Shown in pieces: positions 39,381 to 48,883 of a stretch of 64,000 nt of DNA; positions within the stretch are counted from its first letter, which is position 1; the number at the start of each line of letters is the position of its first letter. The notes under the pieces were generated by a model. The model did not search any database. It was not told where the DNA came from and saw nothing but the letters and a program-made list of their open reading frames with translations. Made by a program: the position numbers and the translations under genes. The stretch is taken from contig NZ_CP152052.1 of NCBI RefSeq assembly GCF_038637725.1, forward strand, positions 2,773,501 to 2,837,500, given 5' to 3'. Origin of the DNA: Psychrobacillus sp. FSL H8-0483. Its GTDB lineage: Bacteria; Bacillota; Bacilli; Bacillales_A; Planococcaceae.

Positions 39381-39845
39381 TCAGTTCTTTTTCATCTCTT
39401 GGTGTAACTTTTTTAACAATATTGCTAGGTTCGCTGCTTCGTCTTGATCAAATTGATCTAGTATATCTTTTAAGTACTGTTGTCGTTTATCGATTACTTC
39501 TTCGATGATTCGTTCGCCTTCTTTTAATAAATGAATACGTACGACACGACGATCTTGTTCATCTCTTACTCGTTGAACAAGTTCACTTTTTTCCATTCGG
39601 TCAATTAAATCTGTCGTCGTACTAAAAGCTAAATACATTTTATTAGATAAATCACCAATTGTCATGTCTCCAAGTTCAAATAGCCATTGAAGTGCTACAA
39701 ACTGAGGTGGCGTAATAGTATATGCATTTAAAATTTGACGCCCTCTTTGCTTAATAATCCCTGATATATGTCGGAGTTCCTTTTCTAAAAAAGCAACATC
39801 ATCTTGACTATGATCATGTCTAATACTATTTATTTCATCTGCCAT
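39381..39845 (-). CDS. ysmB: MarR-family regulator (YsmB-like)
   Basis: The 154-residue protein has the winged-helix pattern ISGIIKQRGRQILNAYTITPPQFVALQWLFE, GDLSNKMYLAFSTTTDLIDRMEKSELVQR split over the recognition helix, and DRRVVRIHLLKEG for the wing. It lies between racE and gerE, the place of ysmB. I use the ATG at 39845 after AGGAGTGAAGGA; the longer GTG start overlaps that site. Ligand and targets are unknown. Confidence 0.88.
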   Translation of the reverse strand: MADEINSIRHDHSQDDVAFLEKELRHISGIIKQRGRQILNAYTITPPQFVALQWLFELGDMTIGDLSNKMYLAFSTTTDLIDRMEKSELVQRVRDEQDRRVVRIHLLKEGERIIEEVIDKRQQYLKDILDQFDQDEAANLAILLKKLHQEMKKN

Positions 39846-39922
39846 ATAATCCTTCACTCCTCAAAACAATACTAACTATTTAATATTGTGACTTGTTCTG
39901 AGGAAAATGGCAAGGATTCAAA

Positions 39923-40153
39923 TCAATTTAAGGATAATTCACCTAATCTTAATAGTTCAACAATTGCTTGTGACCTTCCCGATACCCCTAACTTTTGTAT
40001 TGTATTAGAAATATGGTTTCTTACAGTTTTTTCACTAATAGATAGCGTTACTGAAATATCTTTCGTAGAATTATCCTCTACTAGTAATTGAAAAATTTGA
40101 CGTTCTCTGTTCGTCAGTATTGATCGATGCTGATTACTATCGTACAATGCCAT
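39923..40153 (-). CDS. gerE: GerE, late mother-cell transcription factor
   Basis: GerE is the small LuxR-type DNA-binding protein that shapes late coat gene expression in the mother cell. At 76 residues it is nearly all HTH: LTNRERQIFQLLVEDNSTKD, SISEKTVRNHISNTIQKLGV and GRSQAIVELLRLGEL. The ATG follows ATAGGGGGCT. Alone between the MarR gene and ysmA; its presence is direct evidence that the organism sporulates. Confidence 0.96.
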   Translation of the reverse strand: MALYDSNQHRSILTNRERQIFQLLVEDNSTKDISVTLSISEKTVRNHISNTIQKLGVSGRSQAIVELLRLGELSLN

Positions 40154-40208
40154 AGCCCCCTATCCACTCTCCTACTAACGTATGTAGCATGAGGATAGTA
40201 GGTGACGG

Positions 40209-40661
40209 CTAGTTAACACTCTTTTGAAAAACTTCTTTATCTTTTTCTGTCCATTTTGATGCTTTTCCTGTTTTCTTATCAATTTGAACAATTGCCCCTC
40301 TACCAGTGAAAACAATTTCCCCTTTTTCATCTTTACCCATGTAGTGAATATCTACAGAGGAGGACCCAATTGTATTTGCCTTCACATATATACGCAGTTT
40401 TTCATCAAAGAAAACCTGTTTTACATAATCACACTGCAAATCAGCCACGACAGGAATTTTTTCTCCCTTAGGATCTAACCAATCGTTCATTAGATTTATA
40501 TGTTTGAAGTATTCAATGCGTGCATACTCAAAATAAGCAAAGGTCACAGTATTATTTAAATGTCCATACATATCCGTTTCTGAAAAACGAACGCTAACCT
40601 CTGCGTAAAAAGCAAATCCTTGTTCCCAACTCGCAGCATCTTCTATGTAACTAGGTCTCAT
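40209..40661 (-). CDS. ysmA: YbgC/4HBT-type acyl-CoA thioesterase
   Basis: The 150-residue hotdog-fold protein has the 4-hydroxybenzoyl-CoA thioesterase motif RFSETDMYGHLNNTVTFAYF (about 26-45), where the aspartate is catalytic. It likely hydrolyses short acyl-CoA thioesters. Position between sdh and gerE is that of ysmA. ATG after AGGGGGATT. Confidence 0.9.
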   Translation of the reverse strand: MRPSYIEDAASWEQGFAFYAEVSVRFSETDMYGHLNNTVTFAYFEYARIEYFKHINLMNDWLDPKGEKIPVVADLQCDYVKQVFFDEKLRIYVKANTIGSSSVDIHYMGKDEKGEIVFTGRGAIVQIDKKTGKASKWTEKDKEVFQKSVN

Positions 40662-40800
40662 ATACTAATCCCCCTACGTTGAATTATTAGTGGATTTTTC
40701 AGGTTTAACATTCTGAAAACCGATAATTATGCACTTATTGTATCAGAGAAATAAAAAATCTGCATAGAATAATATTCTACGCAGACTTCCTAATAAAGTA

Positions 40801-41577
40801 TTAGTCAACCATATGATCGCTTCCGAAGAAGTTTTTGAACATTTGAACTGTTGTATCGCGGTTTAAAGCAGCGATAGAAGTTGTTAAAGGAATACCTTTT
40901 GGACATGCAACTACACAGTTTTGTGCGTTACCACAGTTTGCAAGGCCTCCATCTCCCATAATTGCATTTAAGCGCTCATCTTTGTTCATTGCCCCAGTTG
41001 GATGCGCATTAAACAGACGAACTTGTGAAAGTGGAGCTGGCCCTATAAAGTTTGAACCACTGTTTACGTTTGGACAAGCTTCCAAACATACACCACAAGT
41101 CATACATTTTGATAATTCATATGCCCATTGACGTTTGCGTTCCGGCATACGTGGACCTTCTCCAAGATCGTAAGAACCATCAATCGGAACCCATGCTTTT
41201 ACTTTTTTCAAAGCATCAAACATACGTGTTCTATCTACTTGAAGGTCACGAACTACTGGGAATGTTTTCATTGGTGCTAATTGAATCGGTTGAGTCAATT
41301 GGTCTATAAGAGCAGAACATGATTGACGTGGACGACCATTAATAACCATAGAACAAGCTCCACAAACCTCTTCTAAACAACTCATATCCCAAGCTACTGG
41401 AGTAGTAGCTTTTCCATCAGCGTTTACTGGATTTTGACGAATTTCCATTAAAGCAGAAATAACATTCATATTTGGACGCCAGTTCACTTCGAATTTTTCC
41501 CAATATGGTGTGGATTCAGGTGTATCTTGGCGGAAAATTTCTATCTGTACTTTTTTCGTTTCAGTTGCTGTAACCAT
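40801..41577 (-). CDS. sdhB: Succinate dehydrogenase iron-sulfur subunit
   Basis: SdhB carries electrons from SdhA flavin to the cytochrome b subunit. The 258 residues have the [2Fe-2S] set in CLEEVCGACSM...C, and the [4Fe-4S] and [3Fe-4S] sets in CMTCGVCLEACP and CGNAQNCVVACPKGIP. ATG after GGAGAGAAAT; only 2 bases separate it from sdhA. Operon sdhCAB. Confidence 0.97.
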   Translation of the reverse strand: MVTATETKKVQIEIFRQDTPESTPYWEKFEVNWRPNMNVISALMEIRQNPVNADGKATTPVAWDMSCLEEVCGACSMVINGRPRQSCSALIDQLTQPIQLAPMKTFPVVRDLQVDRTRMFDALKKVKAWVPIDGSYDLGEGPRMPERKRQWAYELSKCMTCGVCLEACPNVNSGSNFIGPAPLSQVRLFNAHPTGAMNKDERLNAIMGDGGLANCGNAQNCVVACPKGIPLTTSIAALNRDTTVQMFKNFFGSDHMVD

Positions 41578-41579
41578 TA

Positions 41580-43340
41580 TTATTTCTCTCCTTTCGTAGA
41601 AGAATAATCACGTTTACGAGGTGCAATAAGAGATACATCTATTTCTTCATAATGGAAAATTGGAGCCCCTGTTGCAGGATCAAATTTTGCCATTGTCGTT
41701 TTCATGAACTCTTCATCATTACGCTCTGGGAAGTCAGGTTTGTAATGTGCTCCTCGGCTTTCGTTACGTTGAAGTGCTCCTATCGTAATAACGCGAGCTA
41801 AGTATAACATGTTCTTCAATTGACGAGTAAATGAAGCACCTTGGTTCGACCATTGTTGTGTATCATTCATATTGATATGTTCATATCGTTCAAGTAATTC
41901 TTGAATTTTTTTATCTGTAGCTTCCAGTTTGTCATTGTAACGAACAACCGTTACATTGTCTGTCATCCACTCACCTAGTTCTTTATGAAGTAAGTATGCA
42001 TTTTCAGTACCTGACAGCGCCATTGTTTTATCCCATTTCTCTTGCTCAAGTTTAACTTCCGCTTCAAAAATAGTAGCGTCCATATCTTCAGCATGAGTAT
42101 CAAGGTGTTTCATATATTTTACTGCATTAGGACCAGCAACACTTCCTCCAAATACAGCAGATAGTAGTGAGTTTGCTCCTAAACGGTTTGCACCATGTTG
42201 TGAATAATCACATTCTCCTGCAGCAAATAAACCAGGAATATTCGTCATTTGATCTTCATCTACCCAAAGTCCGCCCATAGAATAGTGAACTGCTGGGAAG
42301 ATCTTCATTGGTACTTTACGAGGGTCATCACCTGTGAATTTCTCATAAATTTCGATAATGCCACCTAGTTTTACGTCTAGTTCATGAGGATCTTTGTGTG
42401 AAAGATCTAGATACACCATGTTTTCTCCGTTAATACCAAGTTTTTGGTTAACACATACGTCAAAGATTTCACGTGTTGCGATATCACGTGGAACCAAGTT
42501 ACCATACGCAGGATATTTTTCTTCTAAGAAGTACCAAGGCTTGCCGTCTTTGTAAGTCCAAATACGTCCACCTTCACCACGTGCAGATTCTGACATTAAT
42601 CGTAATTTGTCATCACCAGGAATTGCAGTTGGGTGAATTTGAATAAATTCTCCATTTGCATAATATGCACCTTGTTGATAAACGATAGAAGCTGCTGAAC
42701 CAGTGTTAATAATGGAATTCGTCGTTTTCCCAAAGATAATACCAGGTCCACCAGTAGCCATAATTACTGCATCCCCACGGAAAGCACGAATTTCCATTGT
42801 TTGAAGATTTTGCGCTTTAATACCGCGACAAACACCTTCACTATCTTTTATTATACCAAGGAATTCCCATCCTTCGAATTTCGTAACAAGACCATCTACT
42901 TCAAAACGACGCACTTGCTCATCCAAAGCATATAGAAGTTGTTGACCAGTTGTTGCACCAGAAAATGCTGTACGGTGCATCAAAGTACCACCAAAACGAC
43001 GGAAATCTAATAATCCTTCCGGTGTACGGTTGAACATAACACCCATACGGTCAAACAAGCTAATAATTCCAGGAGCAGCATCAGTCATTGCTTTTACTGG
43101 TTTCTGGTTTGCTAAGAAGTCTCCACCATAGACAGTGTCATCTAAGTGTACAGCTGGTGAATCTCCTTCACCTTTTGTATTTACAGCCCCGTTAATACCG
43201 CCTTGCGCACAAACAGAGTGTGAGCGTTTTACAGGAACTAATGAAAATAGATCTACGTGTGTGCCATCTTCGGCTGCTTTCATTGTTGCCATTAATCCAG
43301 CTAGACCACCGCCGACAACAATAAGTTTACTTTTTGCCAT
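41580..43340 (-). CDS. sdhA: Succinate dehydrogenase flavoprotein subunit
   Basis: SdhA oxidises succinate to fumarate. The 586 residues start with the FAD fold VVGGGLAGLMATMKAAE, then RSHSVCAQGGINGA containing the histidine that binds FAD covalently, HPTAIPGDD, and the catalytic SARGEGGRIW, HYSMGGLWVDEDQ and GANRLGANSLLSAVFGG. ATG after AAGGAGTGAG. Confidence 0.97.
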   Translation of the reverse strand: MAKSKLIVVGGGLAGLMATMKAAEDGTHVDLFSLVPVKRSHSVCAQGGINGAVNTKGEGDSPAVHLDDTVYGGDFLANQKPVKAMTDAAPGIISLFDRMGVMFNRTPEGLLDFRRFGGTLMHRTAFSGATTGQQLLYALDEQVRRFEVDGLVTKFEGWEFLGIIKDSEGVCRGIKAQNLQTMEIRAFRGDAVIMATGGPGIIFGKTTNSIINTGSAASIVYQQGAYYANGEFIQIHPTAIPGDDKLRLMSESARGEGGRIWTYKDGKPWYFLEEKYPAYGNLVPRDIATREIFDVCVNQKLGINGENMVYLDLSHKDPHELDVKLGGIIEIYEKFTGDDPRKVPMKIFPAVHYSMGGLWVDEDQMTNIPGLFAAGECDYSQHGANRLGANSLLSAVFGGSVAGPNAVKYMKHLDTHAEDMDATIFEAEVKLEQEKWDKTMALSGTENAYLLHKELGEWMTDNVTVVRYNDKLEATDKKIQELLERYEHINMNDTQQWSNQGASFTRQLKNMLYLARVITIGALQRNESRGAHYKPDFPERNDEEFMKTTMAKFDPATGAPIFHYEEIDVSLIAPRKRDYSSTKGEK

Positions 43341-43388
43341 GCTATTCTCACTCCTTATTTAATAGTAGTTGAATGTGTAGAGGGTTCC

Positions 43389-44000
43389 TTATACGAATGC
43401 TAAAAGAGCTTGTACACCAACTACAGATAATGCTAAGAAGATTACCATTGTTACATATGTAGCAATTTGTTGTGATTTTGGTGATTGAGTAATACCCCAT
43501 TTAACTAAGAATGACCAAATACCGTTAGCTAAATGGAATGAAGCTGAAACTACCCCTACAATATAGAAGCCTAACATCCATGGATTTGATAATATCTCTG
43601 CCATCATATTAAAATTAACTTCTTTTGCTCCAATAGCAGCTTGGAATCTTGTTTCAAATACATGCCAAGCGATGAATACAACAAGAAAAATCCCAGTAAA
43701 ACGTTGTAAAATAAACAAATAGTTTCGAAGTGTTCCAAAGTTTTTCGGATTATTTTTTGCAGTAAATGCAATGTAAATCCCGTAAAACGCATGGAACATT
43801 AATGGTAAGTAAATTACGAAAATCTCCAGCATTAATTTGAATGGAAGACTCTCCATAAAATGTGTTGCACCATTAAATGCCTCTGGTCCTCTTGTAGCAA
43901 AATGGTTTATTACTAAATGTTGCGCCACAAACAATCCAACAGGAATTATTCCTAATAAAGAATGTAATCGGCGCATGTAAAATTCGCGATCTTTCGACAA
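43389..44000 (-). CDS. sdhC: Succinate dehydrogenase cytochrome b558 subunit
   Basis: SdhC anchors the complex in the membrane and passes electrons to menaquinone through two hemes. It has five membrane helices, with REFYMRRLHSLLGIIPVG at the start and heme-ligand histidines in helices I, II, III and IV. The best start is TTG 44000 (product MSKDREFY, like B. subtilis MSGNREFY), seven bases after GGGAGGT; longer ATG starts upstream lie before or inside that ribosome binding site. Length 203. Confidence 0.94.
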   Translation of the reverse strand: MSKDREFYMRRLHSLLGIIPVGLFVAQHLVINHFATRGPEAFNGATHFMESLPFKLMLEIFVIYLPLMFHAFYGIYIAFTAKNNPKNFGTLRNYLFILQRFTGIFLVVFIAWHVFETRFQAAIGAKEVNFNMMAEILSNPWMLGFYIVGVVSASFHLANGIWSFLVKWGITQSPKSQQIATYVTMVIFLALSVVGVQALLAFV

Positions 44001-44111
44001 AACAGGTACCTCCCTCATATTTACATTCGACAAAGATGAATTACTATCGTAATAGAACAATAGGCATCATCACTTGTTCACATATTCATGTTACGAATTT
44101 ATGACATATCC

Positions 44112-44140
44112 ATTGTACTCTCATCATTTTGGAGCGTCAA
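44112..44140 (-). promoter_or_regulatory. Sigma-A promoter of sdhCAB
   Basis: On the minus strand TTGACG (44140-44135), 17 bases, then TACAAT (44117-44112). It lies about 110 bases before the sdhC start and leaves a leader of about 100 bases. Confidence 0.7.
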
Positions 44141-44281
44141 GGCAGGATTAATTATTTCAGCAATCTTTCTACTTTCATTCCCCTATAATGATTGAATTAT
44201 TTTTTCACAAACTATTCGGTTACCAAGACAAATTTATTTATGATAAAATAAACAAGATAGATTAATATTTTTTTTGGAAAG

Positions 44282-44701
44282 ATGGGTTGCTACTTGAATG
44301 AAAAAGAACATTCACATGTAACTTCCTTTGGATATGAATTAATAAGAGACCACGTGCTTGCTTCTATTCTCGGAAAACATGAAAAAGACATATTATATTG
44401 GGCTGGAAAAGATCTTGCTCGCAAATTTCCACTCTATTCGATGGAAGAAGCCATCTCTTTCTTCCAAGAAGCAGGATGGGGTACACTAGAACTCGATAAA
44501 ACAACAAAGGATTCTGCTTACTATACATTACATACGTATAATTTACCCCAAAGCGGGATAAGTCGCAGCCACCGACTAGAAGCTGGCTTCTTAGCAGAGC
44601 AACAACAAAAAATATCTGGTTACTTAACTGAATGCTATGATGAACAATTAAAAAAGAATGGAATCGTTACTTTTCATATTAAATGGGATTTAAAAAGTTA
44701 A
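44282..44701 (+). CDS. yslB: YslB (DUF2507) family protein
   Basis: The 139-residue protein matches YslB in place and form: FGYELIRDHVLASILGKH and LYWAGKDLARKFPL early, then HRLEAGFLAEQQQ. It belongs to the V4R-like DUF2507 group of unknown function. Start is uncertain: the ATG sits directly against GGAAAG, while a TTG four codons on (MNEKEH) is about 12 bases away. Divergent from sdhCAB and convergent with lysC. Confidence 0.88.
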   Translation: MGCYLNEKEHSHVTSFGYELIRDHVLASILGKHEKDILYWAGKDLARKFPLYSMEEAISFFQEAGWGTLELDKTTKDSAYYTLHTYNLPQSGISRSHRLEAGFLAEQQQKISGYLTECYDEQLKKNGIVTFHIKWDLKS

Positions 44702-44711
44702 TAATCCAACG

Positions 44712-44751
44712 AAAAGCAATGTACATGTCATAGACTATGTACATTGCTTTT
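44712..44751. terminator. Bidirectional terminator between yslB and lysC
   Basis: AAAAGCAATGTACA (44712-44725) and its perfect complement (44738-44751) flank a 12-base loop, with A and T runs outside. It serves both convergent genes. Confidence 0.92.
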
Positions 44752-44760
44752 TTTCGCTTC

Positions 44761-45246
44761 TTACTGGCTAAGTCCTAATTTAAATTCATCGTGTAAAGCA
44801 TTAGCTGCAAGAATCATATTTTGTTGGGGTACCACGACGGAAACTTTTATTTCAGAAGTACTCACCATTTTCACCGGAATATTTTCTTTACGCAAACGAT
44901 CGAACATTTGTGCAGCGACACCAGGATTAGAAACCATACCAGACCCAACGATTGAAACCTTTGCTAGACCCACCTCAAAATCAGCAAATGTAAAACCAAG
45001 CACTTCTTTATGAGTTTCTAAAACTGTAATTGCTTCTGATAAGGATTCTTTTTTGATAGAAAATGAAACAGTTGGTTTTACACCATCTACAATGGATTGA
45101 ACAATAATATCTACATCTATATGATTATTAGCAAGTGTAGTAAAGATAGAAGCTAACGAACCGTTAAAAGGCACTTCGTACTCTATCGTTAATCGAACAA
45201 TATCCGATTCAAATGCTACTCCACGAACTACTAAATTTTTTTCCAC
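44761..45246 (-). CDS. lysC: Aspartokinase II beta subunit from internal in-frame start
   Basis: Inside lysC, AAGGAGGAAGTAGAC stands directly before GTG at 45246, an excellent ribosome binding site in frame. The product would start MEKNLVVRGVAFE and hold only the two ACT domains (161 residues). B. subtilis lysC makes a beta chain from the same place, beginning MEQNLIVRG, so the arrangement is conserved. It forms the alpha2-beta2 enzyme and binds lysine. Confidence 0.8.
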   Translation of the reverse strand: MEKNLVVRGVAFESDIVRLTIEYEVPFNGSLASIFTTLANNHIDVDIIVQSIVDGVKPTVSFSIKKESLSEAITVLETHKEVLGFTFADFEVGLAKVSIVGSGMVSNPGVAAQMFDRLRKENIPVKMVSTSEIKVSVVVPQQNMILAANALHDEFKLGLSQ

Positions 45247-45981
45247 GTCTACTTCCTCCTTTAAAATAGTACCCTCATTTTCTACATAGCTGGAACGAAC
45301 TCTTAATGGAATTTTATAGTTTTTTGCAAATTCCACTGCTCTTGGATGCAATACACCTGCACCTAAATTAGCAAGCTCAAGCATTTCGTCATATTCCAAC
45401 TGCTCTAATTTCCTTGCATTTGGGACGAATCGTGGGTCCGAAGTGAATACCCCTTCTACATCTGTATAAATGTCACAAATATCCGCCTCTATTGATACAG
45501 CAATTGCTACTGCAGTTGTATCTGATCCACCTCTACCAAGCGTCGTAATTTCTCCATCGCTTGAAACCCCTTGAAATCCCGCAACAATGACTACTTTACC
45601 TTCCTCTAACAAGTTCAGAATTTTAGAGCCATCCAAATTTTCTACTCGAGCATTTCTATATACATTGTCTGTTTGTAAGCCTGCTTGCCAACCTGTTAAA
45701 GAAATGGCATCAATGTCTAAAGCATTTAATTGGATTGCAAGTAAAGACATCGTTACCTGTTCTCCAGTGGTTAACAGCATATCCATTTCTCTTTTAGTGG
45801 GACTTTCCGTTATTTCATGTGCTAGTTTCACTAACTCATCTGTCGTTTTCCCCATTGCTGAAACGACAACCACAATATCATGACCTTTTTCTTTTTCTTT
45901 GCGTATTCGATTAGCTACATGTGCAATTTTTTCTGTAGTCCCAACAGAGGTACCACCAAACTTCATAACAATTTTACTCAT
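44761..45981 (-). CDS. lysC: Aspartokinase II (lysine-sensitive), alpha subunit
   Basis: LysC phosphorylates aspartate, the first step to lysine, diaminopimelate, methionine and threonine. The protein starts MSKIVMKFGGTSVGT, has TTGEQ, GFQGV, TLGRGGSDTTAVA and two C-terminal ACT domains (about 250-400) for feedback. I start at ATG 45981; the ATG two codons upstream sits too close to GGGAG. Length 406. It is preceded by a lysine riboswitch and contains an internal start for a beta subunit. Confidence 0.95.
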   Translation of the reverse strand: MSKIVMKFGGTSVGTTEKIAHVANRIRKEKEKGHDIVVVVSAMGKTTDELVKLAHEITESPTKREMDMLLTTGEQVTMSLLAIQLNALDIDAISLTGWQAGLQTDNVYRNARVENLDGSKILNLLEEGKVVIVAGFQGVSSDGEITTLGRGGSDTTAVAIAVSIEADICDIYTDVEGVFTSDPRFVPNARKLEQLEYDEMLELANLGAGVLHPRAVEFAKNYKIPLRVRSSYVENEGTILKEEVDVEKNLVVRGVAFESDIVRLTIEYEVPFNGSLASIFTTLANNHIDVDIIVQSIVDGVKPTVSFSIKKESLSEAITVLETHKEVLGFTFADFEVGLAKVSIVGSGMVSNPGVAAQMFDRLRKENIPVKMVSTSEIKVSVVVPQQNMILAANALHDEFKLGLSQ

Positions 45982-46005
45982 GAACATTATCTCCCTTTTT
46001 TATCT

Positions 46006-46256
46006 GCAAGGATTAAAAAATGCTTTTCACATATTGTGAAAAGCATTGTCTCATACACGGTCAAAAAGTAATTGTCCATGTGAGATAGCCCTCCAGAATA
46101 TCAAATTCTGACAATCCTACATCTCTTAAATGCAGGACCAACATAGAAAAGGAAAAGCTTTTCTATATTTCGGCGAATAACCCTTTTCTCAACAATCCTA
46201 GGAACTTTTCATCCTCCTGATGAGTACTCTTGTTAATTCGCACCTCTATCTTCACT
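46006..46256 (-). ncRNA. Lysine riboswitch (L-box) with terminator, upstream of lysC
   Basis: On the minus strand the leader holds the conserved L-box blocks: AGATAGAGGTGCGAA, AAGAGTACTCATCAGGAGGA, TGAAAAGTTCC, GGGTTATTCGCCGAA, GGTCCTGC and GGAGGGCTATCTCA, with the first and last pairing as P1. It ends in a terminator stem AATGCTTTTCAC / GTGAAAAGCATT followed by TTTTTAA (about 46047-46008). Lysine binding should stop transcription of lysC. Confidence 0.95.
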
Positions 46257-46298
46257 TTTGAATAGTGAATATTAAATTGTTTCAACCATAACACAACA

Positions 46299-48089
46299 TT
46301 ATTCTGAAGACAACGAATTTTTATTAAAATGATTTATCATAACGTCTGCGAGCTTACTGGAAAGTCCAGCATCTATATACTCTTCTTTACTAGCAGCTTC
46401 CATCTTCTTTAAAGATCCAAAATGCTTTAGTAATAGTTTTTTTCGTTTTGGTCCGATTCCTTCTATCCCGTCTAACGAAGAAGCTATTGTATGCTTTCCA
46501 CGTTGTTGACGATGGAATGTAATAGCAAATCGGTGCACTTCATCCTGAATACGTTGGAGTAAATAAAATGCTTCGCTCGTACGCTTCATCGGAATCATGT
46601 CAATTGGGTCTCCATACAAAAGCTGAGAGGTTTGGTGCTTCCCATCTTTCGCAAGGCCAGCAATCGGAACATCTAGGCCCAATTCATCTTCGATGATTTC
46701 ACGAGCAGCCTCTATTTGTCCTTTCCCTCCATCAATAATGATTAAATCTGGTAAAGGTAATTGATCTTTTAGAACTCTTGTATATCTTCTACGAACAACT
46801 TCTCTCATAGCACCATAATCATCATGCTTCGCGGCAGTCTTCGTTTTATATTTACGATAATCTTTTTTGTACGCTTTTCCATCTACAAAAACAACCATAG
46901 CAGAAACAGCGTCCGTACCATGGATATGCGAATTATCAAAGGCTTCTATTCGATTTGGAGTTGAAATCCCCATTATATCTCCTAATTCCTCTACCGCACC
47001 TATCGTTCGTTCCTCACGTCTTTCAATCAAATGAAACTTTTCGCTTAATGCTAATACTGCATTTTTTTCTGCCAAATCAACTAAATCTTTTTTTGTACCT
47101 TTTTGCGGAATAATCACTTTCATTTGTAATAGCTCCGAAGCTAAATGCAAGTCTGTATTAATCGGAACAAATATTTCTTTTGGTTTAATATGTTCTGGCT
47201 TGGCATAAAATTGACCTAAAAATGTCAGGAACTCCTCTTCTGGATCACGATAAATCGGGAATAGTGAAACATCTCTTTCGATTAATTTACCTTGACGAAT
47301 AAAAAATACTTGAACACACATCCATCCTTTATCAACCGTATATCCAAAGATGTCTCGATTTGTGAAGTCATTCATCGTCATTTTTTGCTTTTCCATTACC
47401 ATTTCAATATGTGCAATCTGATCTCTATACTCTTTTGCACGTTCAAATTCTAATTGTTCTGCTGCAGACTGCATCTTTTCCGTTAAGTCCTTTTTTACAT
47501 TCGCATGCCCACCGTTTAAAAAACTAGAGATTTCTTGAATCATTTCTTTATAAACAGAATCTTCAATTTCTTTCACGCAAGGAGCTAAACATTGTCCCAT
47601 ATGATAATATAAACAAACTTGGTTAGGCAATTTTTGACATTTTCGCAAAGGATATAAACGATCAAGGAGCTTTTTCGTTTCATTTGCAGCATGTACATTT
47701 GGATAAGGACCAAAATATTTGCCCTTATCCTTCTTTACTTGCCTCGTGATGATTAGCTTTGGATTTTTCTCAGCCGTGATTTTAATATATGGATACGTCT
47801 TGTCATCTTTTAACATAATATTATATTTCGGATCATGTTTTTTAATAAGATGAAGCTCGAGAATTAATGCTTCTATATCAGACGATGTGACGATATATTC
47901 AAAGTCCACTATTTCCTGTACTAATCTTTGTGTTTTTCCATCGTGAGACCCCGTAAAGTAAGAGCGCACTCGATTCTTTAGTATTTTTGCTTTACCGACA
48001 TATATAATGGTTCCTTGGCGGTCCTTCATTAAATAACAACCAGGTTGATCCGGTAATATAGCACATTTTTGTTGAATTAAATCGTTCAT
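46299..48089 (-). CDS. uvrC: Excinuclease ABC subunit C
   Basis: UvrC makes both incisions at DNA damage in nucleotide excision repair. The 596 residues have the GIY-YIG nuclease ([19 protein letters not shown], about 18-36), a UVR domain near 200-230, the C-terminal RNase H-like nuclease ([21 protein letters not shown]) and a tandem HhH motif ([20 protein letters not shown]). ATG after GGGTGAT. Confidence 0.96.
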   Translation of the reverse strand: MNDLIQQKCAILPDQPGCYLMKDRQGTIIYVGKAKILKNRVRSYFTGSHDGKTQRLVQEIVDFEYIVTSSDIEALILELHLIKKHDPKYNIMLKDDKTYPYIKITAEKNPKLIITRQVKKDKGKYFGPYPNVHAANETKKLLDRLYPLRKCQKLPNQVCLYYHMGQCLAPCVKEIEDSVYKEMIQEISSFLNGGHANVKKDLTEKMQSAAEQLEFERAKEYRDQIAHIEMVMEKQKMTMNDFTNRDIFGYTVDKGWMCVQVFFIRQGKLIERDVSLFPIYRDPEEEFLTFLGQFYAKPEHIKPKEIFVPINTDLHLASELLQMKVIIPQKGTKKDLVDLAEKNAVLALSEKFHLIERREERTIGAVEELGDIMGISTPNRIEAFDNSHIHGTDAVSAMVVFVDGKAYKKDYRKYKTKTAAKHDDYGAMREVVRRRYTRVLKDQLPLPDLIIIDGGKGQIEAAREIIEDELGLDVPIAGLAKDGKHQTSQLLYGDPIDMIPMKRTSEAFYLLQRIQDEVHRFAITFHRQQRGKHTIASSLDGIEGIGPKRKKLLLKHFGSLKKMEAASKEEYIDAGLSSKLADVMINHFNKNSLSSE

Positions 48090-48103
48090 TTTATCACCCG
48101 TTT

Positions 48104-48136
48104 AAAAAAACCGGGACCTTAGAGGACCCGGTTTTA
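48104..48136 (-). terminator. Terminator after trxA
   Basis: On the minus strand AAACCGGGTCC and GGTCCCGGTTT pair closely and are followed by TTTT, just past the trxA stop. Confidence 0.88.
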
Positions 48137-48139
48137 TTA

Positions 48140-48454
48140 TTATGCGTTTTTTTCTACAAATTGAACTAATGCTTCTTTTGGTTGGAATCCAACAGCTTTG
48201 TCTACTGGTTTACCATCCTTGAATAATACTAATGTCGGAATCGACATAATTCCAAACTCGCTAGCAGTTGCTTGATTTTCATCTACATCTACTTTTACGA
48301 TTTTGACTTTATCGCTCATTTCAGCGTCCATTTCTTCCAATACAGGAGCAATCATTTTACAAGGTCCACACCATGTTGCCCAAAAATCTACTAATACTAA
48401 TCCTTCTTCTATATCTTGATTGAAAGTTTGATCTGTTCCGTGAACTATTGCCAT
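48140..48454 (-). CDS. trxA: Thioredoxin
   Basis: Thioredoxin reduces protein disulfides. The 104 residues have the active site WCGPC at 28-32 and the cis-proline [11 protein letters not shown] after AAGGAGGAAATT. Monocistronic: terminators stand on both sides. Confidence 0.97.
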   Translation of the reverse strand: MAIVHGTDQTFNQDIEEGLVLVDFWATWCGPCKMIAPVLEEMDAEMSDKVKIVKVDVDENQATASEFGIMSIPTLVLFKDGKPVDKAVGFQPKEALVQFVEKNA

Positions 48455-48542
48455 TATAATTTCCTCCTTTTTTTAACTATAAATAGATTATAGCAGACAG
48501 AAAACACTACTTCTACATTTTAGCTTACAGGCAAGTAATATG

Positions 48543-48573
48543 AAAAAACTCGGCCCTTTTAATAGAACCGAGT
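48543..48573 (-). terminator. Terminator upstream of trxA, end of the fad/etf transcript
   Basis: ACTCGG (48548-48553) and CCGAGT (48568-48573) pair, and the minus strand continues TTTTTTCAT. It ends the fadR-fadB-etfB-etfA unit after repeat copy B. Confidence 0.75.
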
Positions 48574-48616
48574 ATCATTTTTATCAGTGGCTCTGTTAAA
48601 AAAAGTGTTGTTACCT

Positions 48617-48790
48617 GCCGAAAATCCGCTCGCTTTCCGCGGACGAACTTCCAAGCCTCCTCGGGGCAACAGGATGTTGGTCACAAATCCGTTGCCACAT
48701 GGATGTGGCGAACTTAGGATTTGTTCCTATAAGCTCGTTGCGGGGTCTTGGCAGCCCGTTTTTCCGCAGGAGTCTCACGGATTTTCGTCA
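48617..48790 (+). repeat. GC-rich intergenic element, copy B (174 bp)
   Basis: Starts GCCGAAAATCCG, ends CGGATTTTCGTCA. Blocks in order: CTCGCTTTCCGCGGACGAACTTCC, AAGCCTCCTCGGGGC, the nested hairpin ACAAATCC-GTT-GCCACAT-GG-ATGTGGC-GAACTTA-GGATTTGT, GCTCGTTGCGGGGTCTTGGCAGCCC, TTTTTCCGCAGGAGTCTCA. No protein is likely. It sits between etfA and the terminator before trxA, in the same orientation as copy A. Confidence 0.88.
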
Positions 48791-48883
48791 CAAATTCTAA
48801 AAACACAGCCTACTCTTTGTAAGAAAGTGACAACTGAGTAAAATCTATACTAAATAGAATGGTGCGAACACCTTTCTATTTTC

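Noticed and set aside
46257-46285. TTGAAA-N17-TTCAAA as the lysC promoter
   Set aside because: The -10 is poor and other registers fit as well; the riboswitch start is clear but the promoter is not.
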